Shown here: piece by piece, positions 52,663 to 62,072 of the stretch | How the letters are laid out: each line of letters starts with the position of its first letter | Numbering within the stretch: the stretch's first letter is position 1 | Assembly: GCF_037478005.1 (NCBI RefSeq) | Contig: NZ_CP144164.1 | Coordinates: 1,426,001 to 1,490,000, forward strand | Direction of reading: 5' to 3' | Length of the DNA stretch: 64,000 nt | Origin: Alteromonas sp. M12 | Lineage (GTDB): Bacteria > Pseudomonadota > Gammaproteobacteria > Enterobacterales > Alteromonadaceae | The notes under the pieces: model-generated | Seen by the model: the letters and a program-made list of their open reading frames with translations, nothing else | Told to the model about the DNA's origin: nothing | Database searches by the model: none | Position numbers and translations under genes: made by a program

Positions 52663-52928
52663 CAGCTATGGGAAAAGCCGAAATAATCCATCACTGTTGA
52701 GAAAAAAGACTCTCTAGTTTGTTCAGAGGCCCTTTGGCGGCATACTGACCACCATTTACTAATAACTTCTACGCCGATACTGTTCATCGTTTCAGGTTTG
52801 TCATTTTCAATAGCTGACACAGTCTCTCTGCTGATCCCAACTCGCTGACCAAGTTCTTCTTGAGTGTAACCAGCTTCTTTCCTCAAAGAACGCAGTTGCT
52901 CGCCGCTAAATCTTTTTCTTCGTGACAT
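52662..52928 (-). CDS. XRE-family transcriptional regulator
   Basis: Protein of 88 residues with a clear HTH_3/XRE domain: LRSLRKEAGYTQEELGQRVGIS (shown by residues ~12-32) and ETVSAIENDKPE. The C-terminal part is short and aromatic. It is the first gene of the minus-strand unit with the membrane protein. An inverted repeat 30 bases upstream (52958-52972) may be its own operator. Confidence 0.88.
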   Translation of the reverse strand: MSRRKRFSGEQLRSLRKEAGYTQEELGQRVGISRETVSAIENDKPETMNSIGVEVISKWWSVCRQRASEQTRESFFSTVMDYFGFSHS

Positions 52929-52957
52929 CGGATCTTCCAGTAAAAAAATTATGAGTA

Positions 52958-52972
52958 GGTAAAAAACTTACC
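52958..52972. promoter_or_regulatory. Inverted repeat upstream of the XRE gene
   Basis: GGTAA and TTACC flank a 5-base spacer 30 bases upstream of the XRE start codon. It is small but well placed for autoregulation. It is unlike the 18-base palindrome at the array, so two regulators with two operator types may act in the island. Confidence 0.35.
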
Positions 52973-53163
52973 AGTCCAAAATATAAGCTAAAAAATTCTA
53001 ACAGTAAATCTAAAATTTCATTTTTTTACTTTATTTTTATAGATCTAGGGTTATTTTACTGAAAAAGTTGAAACAATTAACAAGCAACGGGACTTTTTCG
53101 CCTATCTCATATACAATTCGCGCCCGAAATTCTTTGTAATAATTTAGCTAGATTGAAGGGCCC

Positions 53164-54741
53164 ATGTCATATCAGCAAGAAGTCGATAAACGTCGCACCT
53201 TTGCGATCATCTCGCACCCGGATGCGGGTAAAACCACGATCACTGAAAAAGTGCTTTTGTTTGGAAATGCTTTGCAAAAAGCAGGAACCGTCAAAGGCAA
53301 AAAATCCGGTCAGCACGCTAAGTCTGACTGGATGGAAATGGAAAAAGAGCGGGGTATCTCCGTTACTACTTCAGTGATGCAATTTCCGTATAAAGAGCAT
53401 TTGGTAAATTTGTTGGATACGCCTGGGCACGAAGACTTCTCAGAAGATACTTACCGAACTCTGACGGCTGTAGATTCTTGCTTGATGGTGATAGATGCAG
53501 CCAAAGGTGTTGAAGCAAGAACTATCAAACTTATGGAGGTAACGCGTTTACGTGATACCCCAATCATTACGTTTGTAAATAAGTTGGATAGGGATACACG
53601 CGATCCTATCGACCTGTTAGACGAAATCGAAGATGTAATGAAAATTAAATGCGCACCTATTACTTGGCCAATAGGCATGGGCAAAGAATTCAAAGGTGTC
53701 TACCACTTGCTTAGAGATGAAACCATTCTTTACCAAACGGGAATGGGTCACACTATCCAAGAAGAACGAATTATCAAAGGTATTGATAATCCGTTGTTAG
53801 ACGAAGCCATTGGTAGTTATGCAGAAGAACTACGTGAAATGTTGGATTTAGTAAAAGGCGCTTCACATGAATTTGATATGCAAGAGTTTTTAGATGGCGA
53901 ACTGACACCGGTTTATTTTGGTACAGCTCTAGGTAATTTTGGTGTTGATCATATGTTGGATGGGTTGGTTGAATGGGCGCCAAAACCACAGGGAAGAGAA
54001 TCGAATACTGGAGCCGTATCATCTGACCAAAATAAGTTCAGTGGCTTTGTGTTTAAAATACAAGCCAACATGGATCCAAAACACCGCGATCGTATAGCTT
54101 TTTGCCGCATTGTTTCTGGTAAATACGAAAAAGGCATGAAAATGCATCAAACTCGAATTGGCAAAGATGTACGTATATCTGATGCGCTTACATTCTTGGC
54201 CGGTGATCGCGCATTGCTAGAAGAAGCCTACGCTGGTGATATTATCGGGTTACATAATCACGGTTCGATTCAAATTGGTGATACTTTTACTTGGGGGGAA
54301 AAATTTCGGTTTGCGGGTATTCCTAATTTCGCACCAGAGTTATTTAAACGCATTCGCTTAAAAGATCCATTGAAGCAGAAACAGCTACAAAAGGGCCTAA
54401 TTCAATTATCCGAAGAGGGCGCTGTGCAGGTATTTAGACCATTAGTGAACAATGATCTAATTGTAGGTGCTGTTGGGGTTTTGCAATTTGATGTGGTCGT
54501 GGCGCGTTTAAAAGCCGAATATAATGTAGACGCATTATATGAGCATGTAAATGTCAGTACAGCCCGTTGGGTTTACAGTAAAGATGCTAAAAAGCTGGAT
54601 GAATTTAGGCGTAAAGCAGAAATCAATTTAGCCCTAGATGGTGGCGACAACCTGACATATATCGCTCCTACTATGGTGAATTTGAATTTGTCTCGCGAAC
54701 GCTATCCTGAAATCGAATTTCATACTACTCGTGAACACTAA
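53164..54741 (+). CDS. prfC: Peptide chain release factor 3
   Basis: Translational GTPase that recycles RF1 and RF2 from the ribosome. The 525-residue product has G1 [14 protein letters not shown]3 [17 protein letters not shown]4 [12 protein letters not shown], and the RF3 C-terminal domain. The length matches the E. coli protein (529). AAGGG lies upstream of ATG 53164. In E. coli it lies two genes from rimI, so the island at 49983-52928 breaks this neighbourhood. Confidence 0.97.
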   Translation: MSYQQEVDKRRTFAIISHPDAGKTTITEKVLLFGNALQKAGTVKGKKSGQHAKSDWMEMEKERGISVTTSVMQFPYKEHLVNLLDTPGHEDFSEDTYRTLTAVDSCLMVIDAAKGVEARTIKLMEVTRLRDTPIITFVNKLDRDTRDPIDLLDEIEDVMKIKCAPITWPIGMGKEFKGVYHLLRDETILYQTGMGHTIQEERIIKGIDNPLLDEAIGSYAEELREMLDLVKGASHEFDMQEFLDGELTPVYFGTALGNFGVDHMLDGLVEWAPKPQGRESNTGAVSSDQNKFSGFVFKIQANMDPKHRDRIAFCRIVSGKYEKGMKMHQTRIGKDVRISDALTFLAGDRALLEEAYAGDIIGLHNHGSIQIGDTFTWGEKFRFAGIPNFAPELFKRIRLKDPLKQKQLQKGLIQLSEEGAVQVFRPLVNNDLIVGAVGVLQFDVVVARLKAEYNVDALYEHVNVSTARWVYSKDAKKLDEFRRKAEINLALDGGDNLTYIAPTMVNLNLSRERYPEIEFHTTREH

Positions 54742-54775
54742 TACTTATAAATTACTAAGAAATTAAGTTTAAATT

Positions 54776-56512
54776 ATGAATTTACATACTGTCTTGTTAG
54801 ACCGTTTTAAAGCCGCTTTAGTCGCCATAGGTGCTCCCGAAAACGCCCCTGCGCCTCTGGCAAAAAGCACGCGCCCAGAGTTCGGTGAATACCAATTCAA
54901 TGGCGCTATGGCGTTGGCAAAGTTATTAAAACAGAAGCCTAGAGATATCGCAGCAAAAATTGTGGATGCCGTTGAGTTAGATGATATCGCTGAAAAATTG
55001 GAAATTGCCGGTCCGGGTTTTATCAATATTCATTTGAACCCGCAATGGTTAGCAACACAATTACAAACTGCGTTTAGCGATGAGCGTTTAGGGGTTGAAA
55101 AGCAAGAAGCGAAAACCGTAGTGGTTGACTATTCTTCTCCTAATCTCGCCAAAGAAATGCATGTCGGCCATCTTCGCAGCACAATCATAGGTGATGCTGT
55201 TGTAAAAGCCCTCGAATTTATGGGGCATAACGTTATTCGTCAGAATCATATGGGGGACTGGGGTACACAGTTTGGCATGTTGTTAGCCCATTTGAGTGAT
55301 AAAATTGCCGCTAACCAAGTAGCGGAAACCGCTTTATCTGACTTAGAAGATTTCTATCGTGAAGCTAAAGTTAGATTTGACGAAGAGCAAGGCTTTGCCG
55401 ATCGCGCTAGACAATACGTAGTGAAACTGCAAGGTGGCGACGCTCACTGTTTGTCGTTGTGGCAAGATTTTATCGATATCTCAATTAAGCATAGCGAAGA
55501 AGTGTACAACAAGTTGAATGTTTCCCTTACTCGCAAAGATATTATGGGTGAGAGCGCTTATAACGATGATTTAAAGCCTACCGTTGACGAGCTAAAACAA
55601 AAAGGCATCGCTGTAGAAGACCAAGGTGCGTTAGTTGTATTCATTCAAGAATTAGCCAATAAAGAAGGCGAGCCGGCAGTATACATAATCCAAAAGTCTG
55701 GTGGTGGGTATTTGTATTCAACTACCGATCAGGCTGCAATTCGCTACCGCTGTCAAAAGCTCCATGCAGATAGAACCTTAATCTTTACTGATGCACGTCA
55801 AGCTTTACATTTTAAACAGACTGAAATTGTGGCACGAAAAGCAGGCTTTATTTCGGCACAACAAACCTATGAACATTGTCCATTTGGCATGATGTTAGGC
55901 CAAGACGGTAAACCGTTTAAAACGCGCAGTGGCAGTACCGTAAAACTAGCTGATTTGCTAGATGAAGCTGTAGAGCGTGCTGAGAAATTGATGGCGGCCA
56001 GAAAATCTGATTTCAGTGAGCAAGAACGTCAACAAATTGCTGAAAAAATTGGTATTAGCGCAGTTAAATACGCAGACTTGAGTAAAAATAGAACCACTGA
56101 TTATATTTTTAATTGGGACTCAATGTTAAGTTTCGAAGGCAACACTGCGCCCTACATTCAATATGCTTACACCCGAGCCAATAAAATATTTAAAGATGGA
56201 GCCGGCGACACCAGCAATTTTGTGGCTAATTTTGATTTACAAAGTCCACAAGAGCGCACTCTAGCTGTTAAATTATTGCAATATGTTGAAGCGCTGAACT
56301 TGCTTACTAGTGAAGCAACGCCACACGTTTTATGTAGCTACTTGTACGATTTGGCCAGCAACTTTATGACTTTCTACGAAGCCTGCCCGATATTTAAAGA
56401 TGGGGTAACTGAAGAGCAAAAAAATAGTCGCATTGCGCTCTCTGCTTTAACGGCAAAAACCATTAAGTCTGGTCTGGATTTGCTGGGTATTAGTACATTA
56501 GAGAAGATGTAG
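54776..56512 (+). CDS. argS: Arginyl-tRNA synthetase
   Basis: Class Ia aminoacyl-tRNA synthetase of 578 residues. The N-terminal additional domain is followed by SSPNLAKEMHVGHLRSTIIGDAV with the HIGH motif as HVGH (shown in part), a core with WDSMLSFEGNTAPYIQYAY, and a helical anticodon-binding C domain. No canonical KMSKS is seen, as usual in bacterial ArgRS. The length fits the family (~577). Confidence 0.97.
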   Translation: MNLHTVLLDRFKAALVAIGAPENAPAPLAKSTRPEFGEYQFNGAMALAKLLKQKPRDIAAKIVDAVELDDIAEKLEIAGPGFINIHLNPQWLATQLQTAFSDERLGVEKQEAKTVVVDYSSPNLAKEMHVGHLRSTIIGDAVVKALEFMGHNVIRQNHMGDWGTQFGMLLAHLSDKIAANQVAETALSDLEDFYREAKVRFDEEQGFADRARQYVVKLQGGDAHCLSLWQDFIDISIKHSEEVYNKLNVSLTRKDIMGESAYNDDLKPTVDELKQKGIAVEDQGALVVFIQELANKEGEPAVYIIQKSGGGYLYSTTDQAAIRYRCQKLHADRTLIFTDARQALHFKQTEIVARKAGFISAQQTYEHCPFGMMLGQDGKPFKTRSGSTVKLADLLDEAVERAEKLMAARKSDFSEQERQQIAEKIGISAVKYADLSKNRTTDYIFNWDSMLSFEGNTAPYIQYAYTRANKIFKDGAGDTSNFVANFDLQSPQERTLAVKLLQYVEALNLLTSEATPHVLCSYLYDLASNFMTFYEACPIFKDGVTEEQKNSRIALSALTAKTIKSGLDLLGISTLEKM

Positions 56513-56595
56513 CTAAAAGTTATATCCGGTTGCTAAAACTGCGGTATACATTCAGCTTCTAGCTTAAAATACAGGAATTGTTTTAAGATTAGCTA

Positions 56596-56623
56596 AAGGC
56601 AGTGTGATTAATACTGCCTTTAT
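56596..56623 (+). terminator. Possible terminator between argS and prfB
   Basis: AAGGCAGT and ACTGCCTT form a perfect 8-bp stem with a 9-base loop, but only TTTA follows, so termination may be weak. Confidence 0.45.
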
Positions 56624-56699
56624 GCTGTTTGCTATCTGTCCAAACGCCGCTAAATCCGGTAGAATCCACGCCCTAATTTAAAATACTCATATAAGATTT

Positions 56700-57798
56700 A
56701 TGTTTGAAATCAATCCTATACAAAATTTGCTAGCAGACGTTAGAGAACGTAATGCTTTGCTTCGGGGGTATCTTTGACTTCGATCTTAAGAAAGAACGCT
56801 TAGAAGAAGTTAGCCGCGAACTAGAAAGTCCTGATGTTTGGAATGAACCTGCGCGTGCGCAAGCATTAGGTAAAGAGAAAGTTGCTTTAGAACAAGTTGT
56901 TGAAACTATTGAAAAACTTGATCAAGGAACGGAAGATGTGGAAGGCTTACTTGAATTAGCTGTTGAAGCAGAAGATCAAGAAACCTTCGATGAAGCTCAA
57001 GCTGAATTAGATCAGCTTGTTGAGAAACTTGAATTACTAGAGTTTCGCCGCATGTTCTCAGGACCGAACGATAGCAATGATTGTTATCTTGATATTCAAT
57101 CGGGATCTGGTGGCACCGAAGCCCAAGATTGGGCCAATATGATTCTGCGCATGTATTTGCGTTGGGGAGAAGCCCACGGTTTTAAACCAGAGTTAATTGA
57201 AGTCTCCGATGGCGATGTGGCAGGCATCAAAAGTGCCACTATTCGATTCGCTGGTGAATATGCATTTGGTTGGTTACGCACTGAAACAGGTGTACACCGC
57301 TTAGTAAGAAAATCGCCATTTGACTCGGGTAACCGTCGACATACGTCGTTTGCATCCGCGTTTGTTTATCCTGAAATCAATGATGATATAGAAATTGATA
57401 TCAACCCTGCTGATTTGCGGATAGATACTTATCGTGCATCAGGTGCGGGGGGACAACACGTTAACCGTACAGATTCAGCGGTGCGAATTACTCATTTACC
57501 CACTAATATAGTGGTGCAATGTCAGAATGACCGTTCACAACATAAAAATAAAGATCAGGCGTTTAAACAACTGAAGGCGAAACTTCACGAATACGAAATG
57601 CAAAAACAGAATGATGAGAAGCAAGCCATGGAAGACAGTAAGTCAGATATTGGTTGGGGTAGTCAAATTCGTTCTTATGTTTTAGATGATTCGCGAATTA
57701 AAGATTTACGTACAGGTGTTGAAACCAGAAATACCCAAGCCGTGTTAGACGGTGACTTAGATAAATTTATTCAGGCCAGCTTAAAGTCTGGTCTTTAA
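56700..57798 (+). CDS. prfB: Peptide chain release factor 2, with programmed +1 frameshift
   Basis: RF2 reads UAA and UGA stop codons. The gene begins at ATG 56700; codon 26 is an in-frame TGA (56775-56777) within CTT TGA C. It is preceded by the Shine-Dalgarno-like GGGGG three bases before CTT, exactly the E. coli autoregulatory frameshift site. After the +1 shift the frame runs to 57798, giving 365 residues as in E. coli. The peptide-anticodon SPF motif (KSPFDSG) and catalytic GAGGQHVN are intact. The annotation needs a joined location, 56700-56774 and 56776-57798. Confidence 0.97.
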
Positions 57799-57842
57799 CA
57801 AACATAGTCTTTTTAAAGATATAAACACTTTCAGGAAAGTCG

Positions 57843-59387
57843 ATGACTGACATTCAGCAAGATGAAAACAAATTGATTGCGGAACGCCGCAGTAAACTAG
57901 AACAAATTCGGAGCGAATGCAGCTCTAATGGTTTTCCAAATTCATTTAGACGTGAATTTTATAGCCAAGATTTACAGAACGAGTTTGGAGAGCACGAAAA
58001 AGAAGCCCTTGCTGACTTGGGTAAAGTGGTTAGTATCGCTGGACGTATACTCGCCAAACGTGGTCCATTTTTATTATTACAAGACATGAAAGGGCGTATT
58101 CAATCTTACGCTGCCAAAGATACCCAAAAAGATATTAAAGCCCGATACGGTAGTTTGGATATTGGTGACATTATTGGTGTAAAAGGCGTCTTACATAAAT
58201 CTGGTAAAGGCGACTTGTATGTCAATATGGATGAATATCAGTTGCTCACAAAGTCATTGCGTCCATTGCCTGAAAAGTTCCACGGCTTGGCTGATCAAGA
58301 AACCAAATATCGTCAGCGTTATGTTGATCTGATCACTAATACGCAAACTCGTGATACTTTCATGATCCGCAGTAAAATTGTTACTGGTATCCGTAATTTC
58401 TTAACTGAAAGAAATTACATGGAAGTCGAAACGCCAATGCTTCAAGTGATTCCTGGTGGGGCTACAGCAAAACCTTTTGTCACTCATCATAATGCGCTCG
58501 ATATTGACATGTACCTACGTATTGCGCCTGAACTTTATTTGAAGCGTCTAGTGGTCGGTGGTTTTGAACGTGTGTTTGAAATTAACAGAAACTTCCGTAA
58601 TGAAGGTTTATCGACACGTCACAATCCTGAATTCACCATGCTTGAGTTTTATCAGGCGTATGCCGATTATCATGATTTGATGAATTTGACCGAAGACATG
58701 TTGCGCACACTGGCGCAGGATGTATTGGGTAGCACTATTATTAAAAGTACTGAAAAAGACGTTGAAGGCAACGTTATTAGTGAGATCGAATATGACTTCG
58801 GTCAACCTTTCGAACGCCTGACTATGAATGACGCTGTCTTAAAATATTGGCCTGAAGCCAATGAAGCGGCAATTAAAGATCCAGAAAATCATTTGGATGA
58901 ACTAAAAGCCATGGCGAAACAGCTGAATATCAAAGAACCTGAAGTGGATGGTATTTGGGGAGCGGGTAAGTACTTGTGTGAAATCTTTGAAGCAACAGCA
59001 GAAGAGAAATTAATCCAACCTACTTTTATCACCGCCTATCCATGGGAAGTTTCACCTTTGGCTCGCCGTAACGATGAAAATCACTTTGTTACCGATAGAT
59101 TTGAGTTCTTTGTAGGTGGACGTGAGTTAGCCAATGGGTTCTCGGAATTGAATGATTCTGAAGATCAAGCGGCGCGATTTAAAAAGCAAGTAGAAGAAAA
59201 AGATGCTGGGGATGATGAAGCCATGCATTTTGATGAAGATTACATTACGGCACTTGAGTATGGTCTTCCACCTACTGCTGGCGAAGGGATTGGTATCGAT
59301 CGCTTGGTCATGTTATTCACTGATAGTCCAACTATTAAAGACGTTATTTTATTCCCGCATATGAAGCCTCAGGCTCCACAGGAATAA
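57843..59387 (+). CDS. lysS: Lysyl-tRNA synthetase
   Basis: Class II synthetase of 514 residues. It has an N-terminal OB-fold anticodon domain (residues 65-150), motif 2 [20 protein letters not shown] (shown in part) and motif 3 [20 protein letters not shown]. prfB-lysS order is conserved in gammaproteobacteria. A strong terminator follows. Confidence 0.97.
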   Translation: MTDIQQDENKLIAERRSKLEQIRSECSSNGFPNSFRREFYSQDLQNEFGEHEKEALADLGKVVSIAGRILAKRGPFLLLQDMKGRIQSYAAKDTQKDIKARYGSLDIGDIIGVKGVLHKSGKGDLYVNMDEYQLLTKSLRPLPEKFHGLADQETKYRQRYVDLITNTQTRDTFMIRSKIVTGIRNFLTERNYMEVETPMLQVIPGGATAKPFVTHHNALDIDMYLRIAPELYLKRLVVGGFERVFEINRNFRNEGLSTRHNPEFTMLEFYQAYADYHDLMNLTEDMLRTLAQDVLGSTIIKSTEKDVEGNVISEIEYDFGQPFERLTMNDAVLKYWPEANEAAIKDPENHLDELKAMAKQLNIKEPEVDGIWGAGKYLCEIFEATAEEKLIQPTFITAYPWEVSPLARRNDENHFVTDRFEFFVGGRELANGFSELNDSEDQAARFKKQVEEKDAGDDEAMHFDEDYITALEYGLPPTAGEGIGIDRLVMLFTDSPTIKDVILFPHMKPQAPQE

Positions 59388-59406
59388 GTTTAAAGTTTGG
59401 ATCAGA

Positions 59407-59447
59407 TAGAGACTTATTATCTAAAGGTAATAAGTCTCTATTTTTTT
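59407..59447. terminator. Strong terminator after lysS
   Basis: TAGAGACTTATTA and TAATAAGTCTCTA pair over 13 bp with an 8-base loop, followed by T7. It overlaps the last codons of the converging panE-like gene, so its sequence serves both as coding DNA and as terminator. Confidence 0.9.
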
Positions 59448-60305
59448 GACCTGCTCAAACAACTCGTTGTTGAATGGCACTGGTATCGATAATTGTTTTC
59501 CTTGGCTAACCACATAGCCACTAATATTTTCAATTTCTGTTTTGCGTTTATACTGCACATCTTGATGCATTGAAGAATAATTGCCTGCTGTTTTTTCAAT
59601 AATTGCCATACAATTAGCGAACAATTCCTGCTGTGTTACCGCTAAATTTACAGCATTCATGAGCGCCGAAATTTCCTTAGTGACACCCATAATTGTGCTG
59701 CGATATGGTTGTTTAGCTAATTCACCATTGGCAACGTTATGAATCGCGGTAAGTGGATTAATCACTGAGTTTACCGCTAATTTTCGCCACAAAATCTGTA
59801 AAATATCTTTATGCCAACTGCAGGGCGGCAATAGCTTTTCAAATACTTGTTGGTAACCCAAGTTATCGTCGCTGTTTCTTAACCATCCAGCTTGAGTTGC
59901 ACCTATTCCTGTTACATTTAAGCCATCATACTGGGGTTTAAATGCTCCATAACTCGTGGTCGCAACTAAAATCGGATTGTTTGGTAACAACTCCAAAATC
60001 TGTGCATGATCCACCATCCCATTGTGCAACAAAACCAACGGGACCTCAGCGCTCAATTGCGACTTAAATTGCCCGATAGCTGGAATGATTTGATAGGCCT
60101 TGAGTGGCAAAATGAATAAGCCTTGCTCAATAGTATCACTGCTACGCTGATAAACTGGGCGCAGTATTTCTTGTTGATGTACAGTCTGGCAACGTATTTC
60201 TGATGGCGATTGATTGCGCACTACAATACGATAATCAAATTGCAAGTGGTGGCATTGCAAGGCCAATAAGTTACCTATTGCACCATTGCCTACTATAGTC
60301 AGCAT
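59421..60305 (-). CDS. panE: 2-dehydropantoate 2-reductase (ketopantoate reductase family)
   Basis: NADPH-dependent enzyme giving pantoate for coenzyme A. The 294-residue product has the Rossmann motif VGNGAIGNLLA, the catalytic-Lys region WRKLAVNSVINPLTA (Lys ~158) and a helical C domain. The start is set at ATG 60305, which overlaps the stop of the VanZ-like gene (TAATG); an upstream frame start at 60362 is unlikely. Assignment as panE rather than a paralogue is by family only. Confidence 0.88.
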   Translation of the reverse strand: MLTIVGNGAIGNLLALQCHHLQFDYRIVVRNQSPSEIRCQTVHQQEILRPVYQRSSDTIEQGLFILPLKAYQIIPAIGQFKSQLSAEVPLVLLHNGMVDHAQILELLPNNPILVATTSYGAFKPQYDGLNVTGIGATQAGWLRNSDDNLGYQQVFEKLLPPCSWHKDILQILWRKLAVNSVINPLTAIHNVANGELAKQPYRSTIMGVTKEISALMNAVNLAVTQQELFANCMAIIEKTAGNYSSMHQDVQYKRKTEIENISGYVVSQGKQLSIPVPFNNELFEQVKKIETYYL

Positions 60306-60673
60306 TAAACCCCGCTCCGCCACGCTTGATAAATCCGAATGGCTATTTCGATAATTAGGCACGCTACAGAAATACCAATAATATCAGCATAGAGATCTTC
60401 CCAACTGCCGCTGCGGTAAGGTATCAAGTCTTGAATACACTCACTTGCTATTGCCAATATTGCTAGGAAAATACCAATAAACCAATGATTAATACGCAAA
60501 CATGCTGAGATTGAGCAGGTTAAAATGAGAAAAACGCAGGCGTGTTGTATTTTGTCGTACCGGGTATCAACGGGTATGTATTCGACGGGGATCACCATGG
60601 CAATGGAAAACGTGAGAAAAATCGACACAGCGATCAAAACGCCAATTGGATGTCGAATATAGCTGTTAATCAT
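60305..60673 (-). CDS. VanZ-like membrane protein
   Basis: Membrane protein of 122 residues with four hydrophobic segments and the VanZ-like pattern YDKIQHACVFLILT followed by a late SWEDLYADIIGI. The function of these small VanZ proteins is not known; the name comes from teicoplanin resistance. Its start overlaps the end of the pseudouridine synthase gene by four bases. Confidence 0.8.
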   Translation of the reverse strand: MINSYIRHPIGVLIAVSIFLTFSIAMVIPVEYIPVDTRYDKIQHACVFLILTCSISACLRINHWFIGIFLAILAIASECIQDLIPYRSGSWEDLYADIIGISVACLIIEIAIRIYQAWRSGV

Positions 60674-61371
60674 TTGTTCGACTTTTTAATGGTTAATTTA
60701 GGCCAAACTAAGTCCCATGGAGACAACAAAGCTACGGCTTTTTGATTGTCAGTTGGAATTGTAAAGTGTTGTCCTGAGACTGGCATGCAGCTTATCTGAA
60801 TTTGTTGTCCACAATCCTCGAAGGCTAGTCCGTATGCGTGCAGGTAAGTACGCTCAGATTCGGTCCCAGCATAAGTATTATCACCGAGAATTGGACTGCT
60901 TAAGCTTTTTAACATGACTCTAATTTGATGGGTTTTACCGGTATGGGGTTTGATTACAAACAAACGTAGCCCATTACCTAGACCGGCACTAAAAAATTGT
61001 CCTGCGGCTGGTTGATGCAGCGATGTTTTTAAGGCCCACTTCCCATCACGTATTTTATGCATGTCGCCGATCACTGCCCCCTGTTTTTTCTTGGGCTTTT
61101 TGTCACTGATCGCTAAATAATATTTTTGAATTTTACGCTCAGCAAAATACTGACTTAATCGACTTGCTGCGCTGGCGTTTTTAGCTAATAGAAGCAAACC
61201 TGATGTGACTTTATCTAATCTGTGAACCAGCCACAATTTGTCTAACTGCAATTGTTTTTGAATGTACGGCAGAATACCTGATTGCAACTGTTCATTTTGA
61301 ACAGCTACACCGTCAGGCTTATTTACAATGACAAAATCGTCATTTTCAAACACAATGGGAATTGTCTTCAT
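60670..61371 (-). CDS. RluA-family pseudouridine synthase
   Basis: RNA-modifying enzyme of 233 residues. The catalytic motif is HRLDKVTSGLLLLAKN (Asp ~53), with the family KPHTGKTHQIRVML motif near the C terminus. It is shorter than RluA-RluD, lacks an S4 domain and resembles the TruC/RluA-like small group. The target RNA position cannot be read from sequence. It leads the coupled run to the VanZ-like and panE genes. Confidence 0.88.
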   Translation of the reverse strand: MKTIPIVFENDDFVIVNKPDGVAVQNEQLQSGILPYIQKQLQLDKLWLVHRLDKVTSGLLLLAKNASAASRLSQYFAERKIQKYYLAISDKKPKKKQGAVIGDMHKIRDGKWALKTSLHQPAAGQFFSAGLGNGLRLFVIKPHTGKTHQIRVMLKSLSSPILGDNTYAGTESERTYLHAYGLAFEDCGQQIQISCMPVSGQHFTIPTDNQKAVALLSPWDLVWPKLTIKKSNK

Positions 61372-61392
61372 CTATCTAATGCCGTGAGTAAA

Positions 61393-61953
61393 TTAGCTGT
61401 TTTTATTTATTACGCTGAGGGCTTCTTCGTAATCTAAGTCACCAATCGCATTGTGCAATGCTTGTTTCTCCATTTCGGAAATCGCGCAGTCAGCGAGCAA
61501 GGAGTTTAGCTTATCAGGGGTAATGAATTCGTTATTTTCTAACATCTCAATTAATATACTTTGACTACTTTTGTCCGCTTGTTCTGCACCCGTATCCGCA
61601 GAGGCGTTTTCGTCGTTGGCTAAACTGTTAATTTTATTCACAGTGGCGTTGAGTTGATTAACAAAATTTTCTTCAAGTTCAGTAAAATCGTTTTGATTGA
61701 TAACTGATGTTTCCAACTTTTTAGATGCAAAATGCAACGCGTTTAGACCCAAGTTACCGGATACCCCTTTTACCGTATGAATAACTTCCTTGTAGGCTTT
61801 GAGATCGTTTTTTTCTTTTAAAACAACTAACTCTTGCCCTAAGTTTTGATATTGATCGTTGAACTTCAACAGTAATTTAATCAGTAATGATTGATTGCCA
61901 CTTAGCTGAGAAACAGCAAAATCTAAATCAATAATTTGTTCTTCTTTATTCAT
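61393..61953 (-). CDS. Hpt phosphotransfer-domain protein
   Basis: Protein of 186 residues with an N-terminal histidine phosphotransfer domain; the phospho-accepting His is in VIHTVKGVSGNLGLNAL. A Ser/Ala/Asp-rich linker joins it to a short C-terminal helical segment. ATG 61953 is chosen because GGGA lies five bases upstream; ATG 61986 would add 11 residues. It probably relays phosphate from a hybrid kinase elsewhere in the genome. Confidence 0.8.
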   Translation of the reverse strand: MNKEEQIIDLDFAVSQLSGNQSLLIKLLLKFNDQYQNLGQELVVLKEKNDLKAYKEVIHTVKGVSGNLGLNALHFASKKLETSVINQNDFTELEENFVNQLNATVNKINSLANDENASADTGAEQADKSSQSILIEMLENNEFITPDKLNSLLADCAISEMEKQALHNAIGDLDYEEALSVINKNS

Positions 61954-62072
61954 TTCATTCCCATCGTACACATTTTCTAACAACATATTACTTTATTTGT
62001 ACCATCAAGGTAGACTTAATACACATAGTTAAACAAAAAATCACGAATAGCATATTAATATAAGGCAGTATT

